Positions 32,522-38,342 of a stretch of 38,402 nt of DNA are shown in pieces; position 1 is the first letter of the stretch, and each line of letters opens with the position of its first letter. A program made the translations under genes and the position numbers. Origin of the DNA: a virus. The stretch is taken from positions 1 to 38,402 of the IMG/VR virus record IMGVR_UViG_3300032898_000011, one strand, 5' to 3'. The notes under the pieces were generated by a model. That model was given only the letters and a program-made list of their open reading frames with translations, did not search any database and was not told the DNA's origin.

Positions 32522-32936
32522 AGGTGAATAACCCGATCTTATCGTCGGCGGCTTCGGGCAGCGAACGCTCGCGGCAGAGTTCGAACATCGGCGTGTTCTC
32601 CTTCAGATCCGCGATGAACTGCGGCGCAAAACGGAGTTCGCGATCGCGAGGGCAGTCGTGATGGAAGGAGTAATGGAGGTTGTATTCGATCGCCCGGTCG
32701 ATCGCGCTCTCGACTGCGAACTCAGAAAAATCGAGGTAGTCGGCGTATTGGCCGATCACCGCATTTTTGCCGGCCAAGTAAGTGTGGTACTCCCCGGGGA
32801 TCGCCGGCAGGATCTTGTTCGCAACTACGGCGCCGGCTGCAGCTGCGCCCAGAAACAAAAACTTCCTGCGCGTGAGCAGGGTGCGCGCGCGGTCCTCTTC
32901 TTCTTCGGGTGAACGGCGACGGAAAAGATTTACCAA
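32496..32936 (-). CDS. Tat-signal protein with permuted capsid-like segments
   Basis: 146 residues from a TTG with GGAGG seven bases upstream, overlapping the previous stop by seven bases. Residues 22-46 are a Tat-type signal (TRRKFLFLG, then an alanine-rich core). Residues 59-90 (IGQYADYLDFSEFAVESAID) align ungapped with capsid residues 139-170, 13 of 32 identical. Residues 103-142 (FIADLKENTPMFELC, LFTY) align ungapped with capsid residues 75-114, 15 of 40 identical. In the capsid protein the two blocks come in the opposite order. So it looks like a membrane-bound or exported, circularly permuted piece of the phage's own major capsid protein. Function unknown: capsid regulation, decoy or exclusion are guesses. 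Confidence 0.75.
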   Translation of the reverse strand: MVNLFRRRSPEEEEDRARTLLTRRKFLFLGAAAAGAVVANKILPAIPGEYHTYLAGKNAVIGQYADYLDFSEFAVESAIDRAIEYNLHYSFHHDCPRDRELRFAPQFIADLKENTPMFELCRERSLPEAADDKIGLFTYAPLPYTS

Positions 32937-33247
32937 GGGAAACCCTCCGGAAACAGGTTAGCGGGCGGGTGCCTGAGTATCTCAGAAACGCGCTGGATCG
33001 CGCGCTCGGCGCGCTCCGGAGTCTCGAAGGAAATTTCGAGCCTTCCCTCGGCATTGGTGAGAATCCACATCGCGATTTTCCGACACATATCCTCGAAGCG
33101 GTATTCGTGGCGCGGGCGCCAGGTGAGTACCTCAAACGGCACAGGAGGCGCGTGGGGCGCCTCCTGTGGTTTGGGTGAGGGGTTGGGTCCCCCGGAGGGG
33201 TGCGGGCTCGTCCTGCGGCCTCCAGGCGTCGGCGCGGGGCATTTCAT
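32930..33247 (-). CDS. small hypothetical protein, proline-rich start
   Basis: 105 residues from the ATG at 33247, which shares ATGA with the stop of the tiny membrane protein upstream; a longer open frame exists but would run through two other genes. The first 40 residues are proline-rich. The rest is a compact alpha/beta unit (MCRKIAMWILTNAEGRLEIS, AERAIQRVSEILRH). Not recognised. Confidence 0.7.
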   Translation of the reverse strand: MKCPAPTPGGRRTSPHPSGGPNPSPKPQEAPHAPPVPFEVLTWRPRHEYRFEDMCRKIAMWILTNAEGRLEISFETPERAERAIQRVSEILRHPPANLFPEGFPW

Positions 33248-33339
33248 CCCGGTATGTTCCACCCGATAATCATCAGGCATCCCAGGGCGCCCAGCAGCAG
33301 TGCGATCAGGCACAGTTCCAAAATGGAAAGTTGTTTCAT
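33244..33339 (-). CDS. tiny membrane protein
   Basis: 31 residues: MKQLSILELCLIALLLGALG followed by CLMIIGWNIPG, essentially one transmembrane helix. Its ATG directly follows the TGA of the upstream gene, AAAGAGGG is the ribosome site, and its own TGA overlaps the next ATG. Too short for routine gene calling, but the coupling on both sides supports it. Confidence 0.7.
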   Translation of the reverse strand: MKQLSILELCLIALLLGALGCLMIIGWNIPG

Positions 33340-33546
33340 TCAGCCCTCTTTCCTGCGGATCGCCGAGGCGGGGACCACGGCGGTTTTCCCATCTTCGAAT
33401 TCGATGTGGATCCACATCTGCGCCGGGCGGACGGTGCCCAGCTTCCGGCAGCGCTTGCCGTGGCGATCGCGCTCCCGGTGGACGAAGACGTAGGGGAAAC
33501 TCCGGGAAGTTTCCTTCAGACTTTCGCGAGTTTCTTTCAGACTCAT
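33340..33546 (-). CDS. small basic hypothetical protein
   Basis: 68 residues. A charged N-terminal helix (SLKETRESLKETSRS contains a duplicated SLKET), then strands (MWIHIEFEDGKTAVVPAS). ATGA overlap with the upstream gene. The C-terminal half resembles a small beta-barrel. Confidence 0.7.
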   Translation of the reverse strand: MSLKETRESLKETSRSFPYVFVHRERDRHGKRCRKLGTVRPAQMWIHIEFEDGKTAVVPASAIRRKEG

Positions 33547-33722
33547 GCGCGCTTACCTGACGCGTCGGCCAGGGCCCGGCGCCCTGTTGACCCGGCAACG
33601 TCCCGGGAGGCTCCCAGCATAAAAGTGCGCAGTGCGCGTTTTTTAATCCTGCGAGGCTTCGCGGGGCGGGTTGGGTAGGCTTCCAGCACTTCGAGGGTGC
33701 GCTCGAATACGGTTCGCTCCAT
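33543..33722 (-). CDS. small very basic protein
   Basis: 59 residues from the ATG at 33722, with AAGAGAG upstream; a TTG at 33752 would add ten residues. Basic middle (AKPRRIKKRALR) suggests nucleic-acid binding. This basic stretch is encoded by one copy of the TGCGCAGTGCGC palindrome. Confidence 0.6.
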   Translation of the reverse strand: MERTVFERTLEVLEAYPTRPAKPRRIKKRALRTFMLGASRDVAGSTGRRALADASGKRA

Positions 33723-33769
33723 TTGGATTTCGCTCTCTTTCTTTCTGCTCAAAAAAGTGGGGAGAATGA

Positions 33770-33795
33770 CCCCGCGCTCTCTCCGGATCGCGGGG
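33770..33795 (-). terminator. hairpin between small early genes
   Basis: CCCCGCG (33770-33776) and CGCGGGG (33789-33795) form a 7-bp stem. Read on the minus strand it is followed by a C/T-rich stretch ending in six T. It lies just after the stop of the gene at 33804-34031 and could partly terminate the operon. Confidence 0.5.
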
Positions 33796-33803
33796 CCGTG
33801 GGA

Positions 33804-34031
33804 TCAGGCTGCTCTCTTCTGTTTCGCCCAGCGCTTCAGCTGCGCCTGGCGGATGCGCTCACGCGCTTCCTGGCTCATGTGGCGCCTGCGCCTGGGAGCA
33901 GCTGCGGGCGCGGCGCCGCCTTTCACCAGCTGCGGTCTGCGGGGTGCGGCTTCGCCGGCGAGGATCTCGCGGACGTTGCGCAGGCGGGTGAGCTCCTCGT
34001 CAATTTCGGCGATCATGGTTTCACGGTTCAT
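33804..34031 (-). CDS. small basic DNA-binding-like protein
   Basis: 75 residues from the ATG at 34031 with AAGGAG upstream. An N-terminal coiled-coil helix (MIAEIDEELTRLRNVREIL), a linker, and a basic tail RRRRHMSQEARERIRQAQLK followed by RWAKQKR. That tail (MS.EAR.RI..AQ..RWAK) is common in small soil-bacterium and phage proteins and resembles a NUMOD3-type DNA-binding helix. Confidence 0.7.
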   Translation of the reverse strand: MNRETMIAEIDEELTRLRNVREILAGEAAPRRPQLVKGGAAPAAAPRRRRHMSQEARERIRQAQLKRWAKQKRAA

Positions 34032-34188
34032 TCGTTCTCCTTGGTAGTGACATACTGCGGTGGGTCGGGCACACATCGAACGTGTCGCCCAGGCGCTGGA
34101 TACCGTTTCCAATATCCACGTTGTGCGCGCCGAGAGTGGTCGCGCACCGGTTACACATTCCGGCATCACAGGTGAGTTCTTCACCCAT
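34021..34188 (-). CDS. small cysteine-rich protein
   Basis: 55 residues from the ATG at 34188, with GGAAAG eight bases upstream; a longer start at 34230 has no ribosome site. CDAGMCNRC and later CPTH form a likely zinc site. It overlaps the gene before by eight bases and the next one by eleven. Confidence 0.6.
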   Translation of the reverse strand: MGEELTCDAGMCNRCATTLGAHNVDIGNGIQRLGDTFDVCPTHRSMSLPRRTNEP

Positions 34189-34333
34189 GAGGTTCTTTCC
34201 AACCGGAAAATCGCATAACTTTTTCGACATAGCCGCAGCGGCAGAAACGGCAAAGCTGTTTCCGGCCGCCGCGCTGCCCTGCGTTGACGTGTACCGTGGT
34301 GCCGTCCCTGAGTCTGTACCACTCGCAGGGCAT
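34181..34333 (-). CDS. small cysteine-rich protein
   Basis: 50 residues: MPCEWYRLRDGTTVHVNAGQ, then CRFCRCGY. A possible zinc or nucleic-acid binding miniprotein. Its ATG is one base past the upstream stop (TGAGATG), and the coding frame has no competing longer frame. Too short for routine detection. Confidence 0.6.
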   Translation of the reverse strand: MPCEWYRLRDGTTVHVNAGQRGGRKQLCRFCRCGYVEKVMRFSGWKEPHG

Positions 34334-34334
34334 C

Positions 34335-34535
34335 TCAGGCGACGGCCTCGCCGATCGGCTCGATCGACTGCCAGTGAATCTCGAAGGCGTCGCCGCACAG
34401 CTGCCAGTCGTGATCGGCCGCGGCCCGCGCCTGGGCGAGTGCCTCGACGCGCGCGCTGTCGCCGTCCTCGGCCTCGATGGTGAACTCGATTTCAGCTGGG
34501 ATATTTGCGGAAAGACAAACCTTAAAGGCCTGCAT
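34335..34535 (-). CDS. small hypothetical protein
   Basis: 66 residues. A beta strand pair (IPAEIEFTIEAED), a helix (ARVEALAQARAAADHD) and a final strand. AAGGAGG lies upstream of the ATG. Acidic. Overlaps the gene before by 14 bases. Confidence 0.7.
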   Translation of the reverse strand: MQAFKVCLSANIPAEIEFTIEAEDGDSARVEALAQARAAADHDWQLCGDAFEIHWQSIEPIGEAVA

Positions 34536-34716
34536 CGGCGGGTTCCTCCTTCGGCGCCGTGGTGTAGCGCGGGTGAGTGTAGCGGTTGAGCGCGTGCGCG
34601 ATGCGCTGCGCCATGCTGCCCGAGGTAGCCAGGGCGATGCGGTTGCTGCCCTGCATCACCCGGTGGCCTATGGCAACGAACTTAGGCGACGGTTTTGCTG
34701 GCTGACCCGCATTCAT
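34522..34716 (-). CDS. small basic hypothetical protein
   Basis: 64 residues from the ATG overlapping the stop of the ATPase gene. Helix SMAQRIAHALNRY with basic surroundings and a threonine/proline-rich tail. Not recognised. Confidence 0.65.
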   Translation of the reverse strand: MNAGQPAKPSPKFVAIGHRVMQGSNRIALATSGSMAQRIAHALNRYTHPRYTTAPKEEPADAGL

Positions 34717-36047
34717 CCGGCGACCCTTTCGCGCGGCTTCCGCGCAGCTTTGGCGTGACCTTCGCGCGGCTGACCATCGACCGATGCGACCTCGCCCTCT
34801 TCCATGACGATGCCGACCTTGCCGTCCGTCTCGACGCGCTCGATCCACACTTGGTAGTCGTGTTCCTCGGCCATCTTCGCGAGCAGCCGCATCGACTTCG
34901 AATCGAGCAGCGAACCGTCCTGGATGCGGATGATGCGCAGCTTCGGATTCGCGGCCATCGCAATCGAGACAGACACGCGCAGCTGCTCGGCGCTCGAAGC
35001 CTGGTCAAGCGGCAGGCCTTTGTAGAGCACCACACCCTTACCGAATCCGAGCTCGGGCAGGGGCATCTCGGCCTCGGCGATCGCGCGGTTCTTCGCGGTC
35101 TCGCGCTCGGTCATTTTGGCGGTGAGTGCCTCGACGGCGAGCGTCTTCTCGGCGAGCTCGGCCTCGATGGCCCTGCGGCGTTCGCGGTCCTCGATCGCGC
35201 GGTTCGTCCCCTCCGCTCCCTGGATGGCTGCAGCCAGCGCGGAAGTATCGACGGCGTCGGGAATGGTCATCGCCTCGGCCTTGTCATGCAGCTGCAGCGC
35301 GGCCTGGTCGGCCTCTGCCGCCTGCCCGCGCAGGGCGCTGAGCCGTTCTTCGAGCGCGGCGATTTCGCGCGTGATAGCTGCCGCGGTCTGCGCCTGACTG
35401 ACTGAGCGGGAGCGCAGCTGCGATTGCTCGCCGATCAGCGTCTGCCGATCCGCGTTCCGCTTGCCGGCTTCGTCCAGCTGCTGCAGGAGCTCGTGCGTGT
35501 CAATGCGTGTCGCCGGCAATCCCTCGGGGACGGTGATCGCGGCGGCCCGGGCTTTGAGCGCGTCGATATCGCGGCCCAGGATGCGCCGCTCGTTGTAGTC
35601 GGTGTCGTTAGCCTTATCGAGCGCATCGACATCGACGGCCACCTTGACCAGTCCGCGCAGCGTCTCCAGCTGCTGCGCGGGCTTCTCGCGCGTGAACGCA
35701 AGCGGATCGAAGGTAAGCGCACCCAGCAGTTCGTTCAGCATCTTCTGCGGGCTCGGGAACTTCGCGCCGTTGGCGCCGGTGACGTACAGCTGTGTCGAGT
35801 TCGGCCATATCTTGCGCGTCACGCGAATGTCGCCCAGGTCGAGGTAGATCGTTGCGGAGTCCTCGCCCTCGCGGATCGGCTGCTTCGGGAAGTTATCCGT
35901 GCCGCCCAGCGCGTACCAGATGGAATCGAGAACGGAAGTCTTCCCGCTGCCGTTCGGACCTTTCAGCTGGATCACATTCCCCTCGGGGTTGATCTGAACC
36001 ACCTTCAGCTTCTTAACGTGCTCTGCGCGTAATTCGAGAATCTTCAT
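34713..36047 (-). CDS. SMC/RecF-like ATPase
   Basis: 444 residues. Walker A GPNGSGKTS (30-38) in a typical RecF/SMC N-terminal lobe (LKGPNGSGKTSVLDSIWYAL), then a coiled-coil-rich middle (about 190-320). The C-terminal lobe has LDQASSAEQLRVSVSIAMA (signature-like) and LRIIRIQDGSLLDSKSM where a Walker B (usually LDEP) is expected. The D/E of that motif is replaced by QD, so activity may be altered. Phages carry such ATPases beside recombination or clamp-loader genes (gp46-like roles). No nuclease partner of the gp47 type is visible nearby. GAAAGGA precedes the ATG. Confidence 0.8.
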   Translation of the reverse strand: MKILELRAEHVKKLKVVQINPEGNVIQLKGPNGSGKTSVLDSIWYALGGTDNFPKQPIREGEDSATIYLDLGDIRVTRKIWPNSTQLYVTGANGAKFPSPQKMLNELLGALTFDPLAFTREKPAQQLETLRGLVKVAVDVDALDKANDTDYNERRILGRDIDALKARAAAITVPEGLPATRIDTHELLQQLDEAGKRNADRQTLIGEQSQLRSRSVSQAQTAAAITREIAALEERLSALRGQAAEADQAALQLHDKAEAMTIPDAVDTSALAAAIQGAEGTNRAIEDRERRRAIEAELAEKTLAVEALTAKMTERETAKNRAIAEAEMPLPELGFGKGVVLYKGLPLDQASSAEQLRVSVSIAMAANPKLRIIRIQDGSLLDSKSMRLLAKMAEEHDYQVWIERVETDGKVGIVMEEGEVASVDGQPREGHAKAARKPRERVAG

Positions 36048-36064
36048 CGGGTTCCTTTCGTGGT

Positions 36065-36232
36065 TTATGCAGCGTTGGCCTTTACCGCTTCGACAAAGCG
36101 CAGGAATGCAACGAGGACCTGGCCGTCGAGATAGACAGAACTTGTCTTGCGGATTCCGTTGTGCGCGTAGAGCTCGATCTGGTAGCCGTCGAATGAGGCA
36201 TACAGACCATCGCCCAGATAAACAGGCTCCAT
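36065..36232 (-). CDS. small conserved phage protein
   Basis: 55 residues from the ATG at 36232 with AAAGG seven bases upstream (another ATG two codons earlier is too close to that site). EPVYLGDGLYASFDGYQIEL is a motif I know from short uncharacterised phage and plasmid proteins (VYLGDGVYA.FDGY.I.L). Function unknown. It lies between the ATPase and two other small genes. Confidence 0.75.
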   Translation of the reverse strand: MEPVYLGDGLYASFDGYQIELYAHNGIRKTSSVYLDGQVLVAFLRFVEAVKANAA

Positions 36233-36247
36233 GCTCATACCTTTCGT

Positions 36248-36472
36248 TTACGAGGCGAGCTGGTGCGCGCCGTGGCGAATAACCGCCGCGACGTGCTCGA
36301 CTGTTAGCGGGTGAAAGTCGCTAAGTTCCAGCGTCGGCAGGAGGATCCATCCATCGGGCAGATAATCCTCCACGCTCCGGACATCCCACTGGCGGCCATG
36401 ATCGACAACCTCAGACATGAAGCGCCTCGCGGCGTTCCGGGCGCGGCGAACGCTCAAAGTGGAAGGACTCAT
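36248..36472 (-). CDS. small hypothetical protein
   Basis: 74 residues. Basic N-terminal helix, then PDGWILLPTLELSDFHPLTV and a helix VEHVAAVIRHGAHQL. GAGG is seven bases before the ATG, which directly follows the upstream stop. Not recognised. Confidence 0.65.
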   Translation of the reverse strand: MSPSTLSVRRARNAARRFMSEVVDHGRQWDVRSVEDYLPDGWILLPTLELSDFHPLTVEHVAAVIRHGAHQLAS

Positions 36473-36769
36473 TTAGTTCCTCTCTTTCGGTGCGAACTCT
36501 TCGACGTGTTCCTGCGCCAGATGCAGCCGCTGGAATCCGCGACCGTTGCGCGGGTTCACGACGCGGCGACCATCGGGCGTGAGGATGTAATAGGGGAAGT
36601 TAGCGGTGGGGTGCCTGCAGTGGTGTATCTGCCACCCGCTGGCCTGGTGTATCCAGTAGGTGTGAATTTTGAACGGGGAAGAACCAACGCGTATCCATTC
36701 GGGCGGGGGTGCCTCGACGCGTTGGAGCTCAATCAGGTTGATTTGCTGGGGACGGGCGGGATGTTTCAC
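36473..36769 (-). CDS. small hypothetical protein behind leader cassette
   Basis: 98 residues from a GTG with AAAGGA seven bases upstream; this spacing matches the other cassette genes, so I prefer it to the ATG at 36820. Aromatic and histidine-rich (KIHTYWIHQASGWQIHHCRH) with strands around YYILTPDGRRVVNP. The hairpin of the repeated leader lies 21 bases before the start codon. Confidence 0.65.
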   Translation of the reverse strand: MKHPARPQQINLIELQRVEAPPPEWIRVGSSPFKIHTYWIHQASGWQIHHCRHPTANFPYYILTPDGRRVVNPRNGRGFQRLHLAQEHVEEFAPKERN

Positions 36770-36789
36770 GAGCCATTCCTTTCGTGGTG

Positions 36790-36803
36790 CGGGCGAACCC
36801 GCT
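36790..36803 (-). promoter_or_regulatory. leader hairpin, cassette copy 1
   Basis: GCGGG-TTCG-CCCGC on the minus strand, followed by ACCACGAAAGGA, the ribosome site of the gene starting at 36769. The UUCG tetraloop makes it a very stable small RNA hairpin just before the translation start. Confidence 0.7.
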
Positions 36804-36865
36804 GCCAGTGTTGGATGCAACTATAGGGGCGAAGTTATAGCTTCGTCAATAAGTCAAAGGTCCGC

Positions 36866-36905
36866 GCGCGAATCAGCTGCAACTCGCGCGCGGATCGGTT
36901 GCTAG
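36866..36905. repeat. paired 18-bp repeats, pair 1
   Basis: GCGCGAATCAGCTGCAAC at 36866-36883 and GCGCGGATCGGTTGCTAG at 36888-36905, 22 bases apart start to start. Between them CCGCGCGCGA and TCGCGCGCGG also form a perfect 10-bp inverted repeat. The pair overlaps the TAG of the clamp-motif peptide gene. Confidence 0.65.
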
Positions 36906-36991
36906 AACAGGGACAGCTGGGTAGGTTGCGGGAACAAAGCAGCCTGCGGGCGGTTCTCGCGCGTGAGCTCGGCGCGGTCTTCGTCGTCAAT
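36902..36991 (-). CDS. 29-residue peptide with sliding-clamp binding motif, ATT start
   Basis: The frame reads (M)DDEDRAELTRENRPQAA, then LFPQPTQLSLF and stop. QLSLF at the very end is the consensus beta-clamp binding pentapeptide. No ATG, GTG or TTG is in frame; ATT at 36991 is nine bases after AAAGGA, the same spacing range as the other cassette genes. The clamp-loader-like gene lies upstream in the same operon. A peptide that docks on the host clamp is the inference. The non-standard start is the weak point. Confidence 0.5.
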   Translation of the reverse strand: MDDEDRAELTRENRPQAALFPQPTQLSLF

Positions 36992-37014
36992 GAGTCGGAA
37001 TCCTTTCGAGTGGT

Positions 37015-37028
37015 GCGGGCGAACCCGC
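37015..37028 (-). promoter_or_regulatory. leader hairpin, cassette copy 2
   Basis: Same GCGGG-TTCG-CCCGC hairpin followed by ACCACTCGAAAGGA, ahead of the clamp-motif peptide. Preceded on the minus strand by CACCACTTTTATC. Confidence 0.7.
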
Positions 37029-37040
37029 GATAAAAGTGGT

Positions 37041-37080
37041 GCGCGAATCAGCTGCGATTCGCGCGCGGATCAGGTGCTAG
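37041..37080. repeat. paired 18-bp repeats, pair 2
   Basis: GCGCGAATCAGCTGCGAT at 37041-37058 and GCGCGGATCAGGTGCTAG at 37063-37080, again 22 bases apart. GCGCGAATC and GATTCGCGC give a perfect inverted repeat around AGCTGC. The pair overlaps the TAG of the small membrane protein gene. Confidence 0.7.
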
Positions 37081-37199
37081 TGGTGCGGGTTTTCTAGCAG
37101 ATACATGGCGAGAACGATCAGCGCGGCGGCCAAGACAAAGGCAGCTTGCGTAACAATCACTCGCACAATTCGCAGGGCGGAGAGGATGCGCGCGGCCAT
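37077..37199 (-). CDS. small membrane protein
   Basis: 40 residues: a basic start (MAARILSALRIVR) and a hydrophobic helix (AAFVLAAALIVLAMYLL), ending ENPHH. Its ATG shares one base with the upstream stop (TGATG). One transmembrane helix with a positive inside end. Role unknown. Confidence 0.65.
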   Translation of the reverse strand: MAARILSALRIVRVIVTQAAFVLAAALIVLAMYLLENPHH

Positions 37200-37447
37200 C
37201 AGATGCGCTCCAGTCTGGCCGCAAATTCGGCATCTTCGCGCAGCTGGTTCGCGCGGTGCGCTTCAATCGCGCGCGCCATCGCAACGGACTGGATGGAATC
37301 CGATGCGCTGCAGGTATACGCAGGCGACCAGCGAATAAACCAGAGCCCGTCAGAAGCAAGCCAGGCATCAGCAGCAAACCCGAATTGCTGGCGAGACCAG
37401 CGCAGCAACTCAGCTTCTGTAAGTGGGGTAACTGAGAGGATAGTCAC
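37199..37447 (-). CDS. small hypothetical protein behind leader cassette
   Basis: 82 residues from a GTG with AAAGGG seven bases upstream. Tryptophan-rich middle (LASDGLWFIRWSPAY) and a helical, arginine-rich C-terminus. The repeated leader hairpin precedes it. Not recognised. Confidence 0.65.
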   Translation of the reverse strand: MTILSVTPLTEAELLRWSRQQFGFAADAWLASDGLWFIRWSPAYTCSASDSIQSVAMARAIEAHRANQLREDAEFAARLERI

Positions 37448-37468
37448 GTCGAATCCCTTTCGAGTGGT

Positions 37469-37482
37469 GCGGGCGAACCCGC
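37469..37482 (-). promoter_or_regulatory. leader hairpin, cassette copy 3
   Basis: GCGGG-TTCG-CCCGC followed by ACCACTCGAAAGGG, ahead of the gene starting at 37447. Preceded by CACCACTTTTCA on the minus strand. Confidence 0.7.
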
Positions 37483-37493
37483 TGAAAAGTGGT

Positions 37494-37533
37494 GCGCGGA
37501 TCAGGTGCGAAACCCGCGCGGATCAGGTGCGAA
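37494..37533. repeat. paired 18-bp repeats, pair 3
   Basis: Two identical copies of GCGCGGATCAGGTGCGAA, at 37494-37511 and 37516-37533, 22 bases apart. The pair begins right after the TGA of the clamp-loader-like gene. Confidence 0.8.
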
Positions 37534-37534
37534 T

Positions 37535-38212
37535 TCAGATGCAGAGCAGTTCCGTTTCCAGCTTCATCAAGGCCTCGCGAACATTGTTATTCGCTTCTTT
37601 GACGATGCGCGCGAAGTTAGGCGCAGGCGCGTCGCCAGCTTCCGCGCGCCATACGTTCTCTAACAGCGCGATTGCGTCTTTGCTCATGCCGTAGGAACTA
37701 AACTCGATGGTGCGCAGCCGCGAAAGGAAACGCGGTTCCAGGCGGTCTGTCGCGTTAGCAGTGAGGATGAAAATGGTATCGGGCGGAAACGCGGTCGAGT
37801 CCAATTTCGACAGTAAAGCCAGCTGCGCGGCTGCGCTCATCTGATCTGCTTCGTCTATCAGGATCAGGTGCGCTTTCAGGCCTGCGCGCGGTACATAGTG
37901 GCAGGTTTCGATGGTGCGCTTTACCGTCTCCAAGTTGCACTCCTGGGACGGGATATGGTGCAACTCAGCGGGCATCATATCGGCCAGCGCAAGCGCCATC
38001 GTCGTTTTTCCCGTTCCCGGGGGACCAATGAACAGCCAGGCGCTGGGAAAGGGTTTCGCGGCCAGTTTGGAGAGAATCTTGCGCGGTTTTTCAAGGCCTG
38101 CGAATCCATCCAGAGTGACCGGACGGTATTTTTCAGTGAGGGATTGCGGAAAGGCTAGAAAGTTCTGTGCGGGTGAGAAAGCATCGGCAAACAAAGCGCT
38201 GGAAGCGGCCAT
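37535..38212 (-). CDS. clamp-loader-like AAA+ ATPase (RFC/DnaX type)
   Basis: 225 residues. LTEKYRPVTLDGFAGLEKPR opens the protein as in RFC small subunits and DnaX (KYRP...G). Walker A GPPGTGKTT (63-71), Walker B LILIDEAD, sensor 1 IFILTANA and FLSRLRTIEF where the SRC arginine finger motif lies (here SRL). It is shorter than RFC or DnaX subunits (about 320 or more) and lacks a collar domain. It may load a phage or host sliding clamp or act as a T4 gp44-like subunit. No clamp or polymerase gene is in the window. AAAGGA lies nine bases before the ATG. Confidence 0.85.
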   Translation of the reverse strand: MAASSALFADAFSPAQNFLAFPQSLTEKYRPVTLDGFAGLEKPRKILSKLAAKPFPSAWLFIGPPGTGKTTMALALADMMPAELHHIPSQECNLETVKRTIETCHYVPRAGLKAHLILIDEADQMSAAAQLALLSKLDSTAFPPDTIFILTANATDRLEPRFLSRLRTIEFSSYGMSKDAIALLENVWRAEAGDAPAPNFARIVKEANNNVREALMKLETELLCI

Positions 38213-38232
38213 TTCTGAAGTTCCTTTCAGGT

Positions 38233-38246
38233 GCGGGCGAACCCGC
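38233..38246 (-). promoter_or_regulatory. leader hairpin, cassette copy 4
   Basis: GCGGG-TTCG-CCCGC followed by ACCTGAAAGGA, ahead of the AAA+ ATPase gene. It falls inside the predicted 5' leader. Confidence 0.7.
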
Positions 38247-38277
38247 TAGCGATTCGGTGAAACGTGGTGCGAGTCCT

Positions 38278-38307
38278 GTTATCGCCGAAGTGTCCCCCGC
38301 GTGTCAA
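38278..38307 (-). promoter_or_regulatory. sigma-70-like promoter of the right early operon
   Basis: On the minus strand a perfect TTGACA (38307-38302) is followed after 18 bases by GATAAC (38283-38278), four of six bases matching the -10 box. A run of seven T lies just upstream of the -35 and could act as an UP element. Transcription would start near 38271, leaving a leader of about 60 bases that contains hairpin copy 4. Confidence 0.6.
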
Positions 38308-38315
38308 CAAAAAAA

Positions 38316-38328
38316 TGCGCAGTGCGCA
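38316..38328. promoter_or_regulatory. palindrome TGCGCAGTGCGCA, operator candidate
   Basis: A 13-base near-perfect palindrome made of two TGCGCA units, eight bases upstream of the -35 box. Related copies occur at 33626-33637 and 18673-18684 and a partial one at 82-90, the first two followed by T-rich DNA with TTTAATCC. Confidence 0.5.
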
Positions 38329-38342
38329 TGATTTAATCCCAA

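Noticed and set aside
33248-33598. Longer start for the proline-rich protein, giving 222 residues
   Set aside because: It would run through the 68-residue gene and the tiny membrane gene; ATGA coupling supports the start at 33247.
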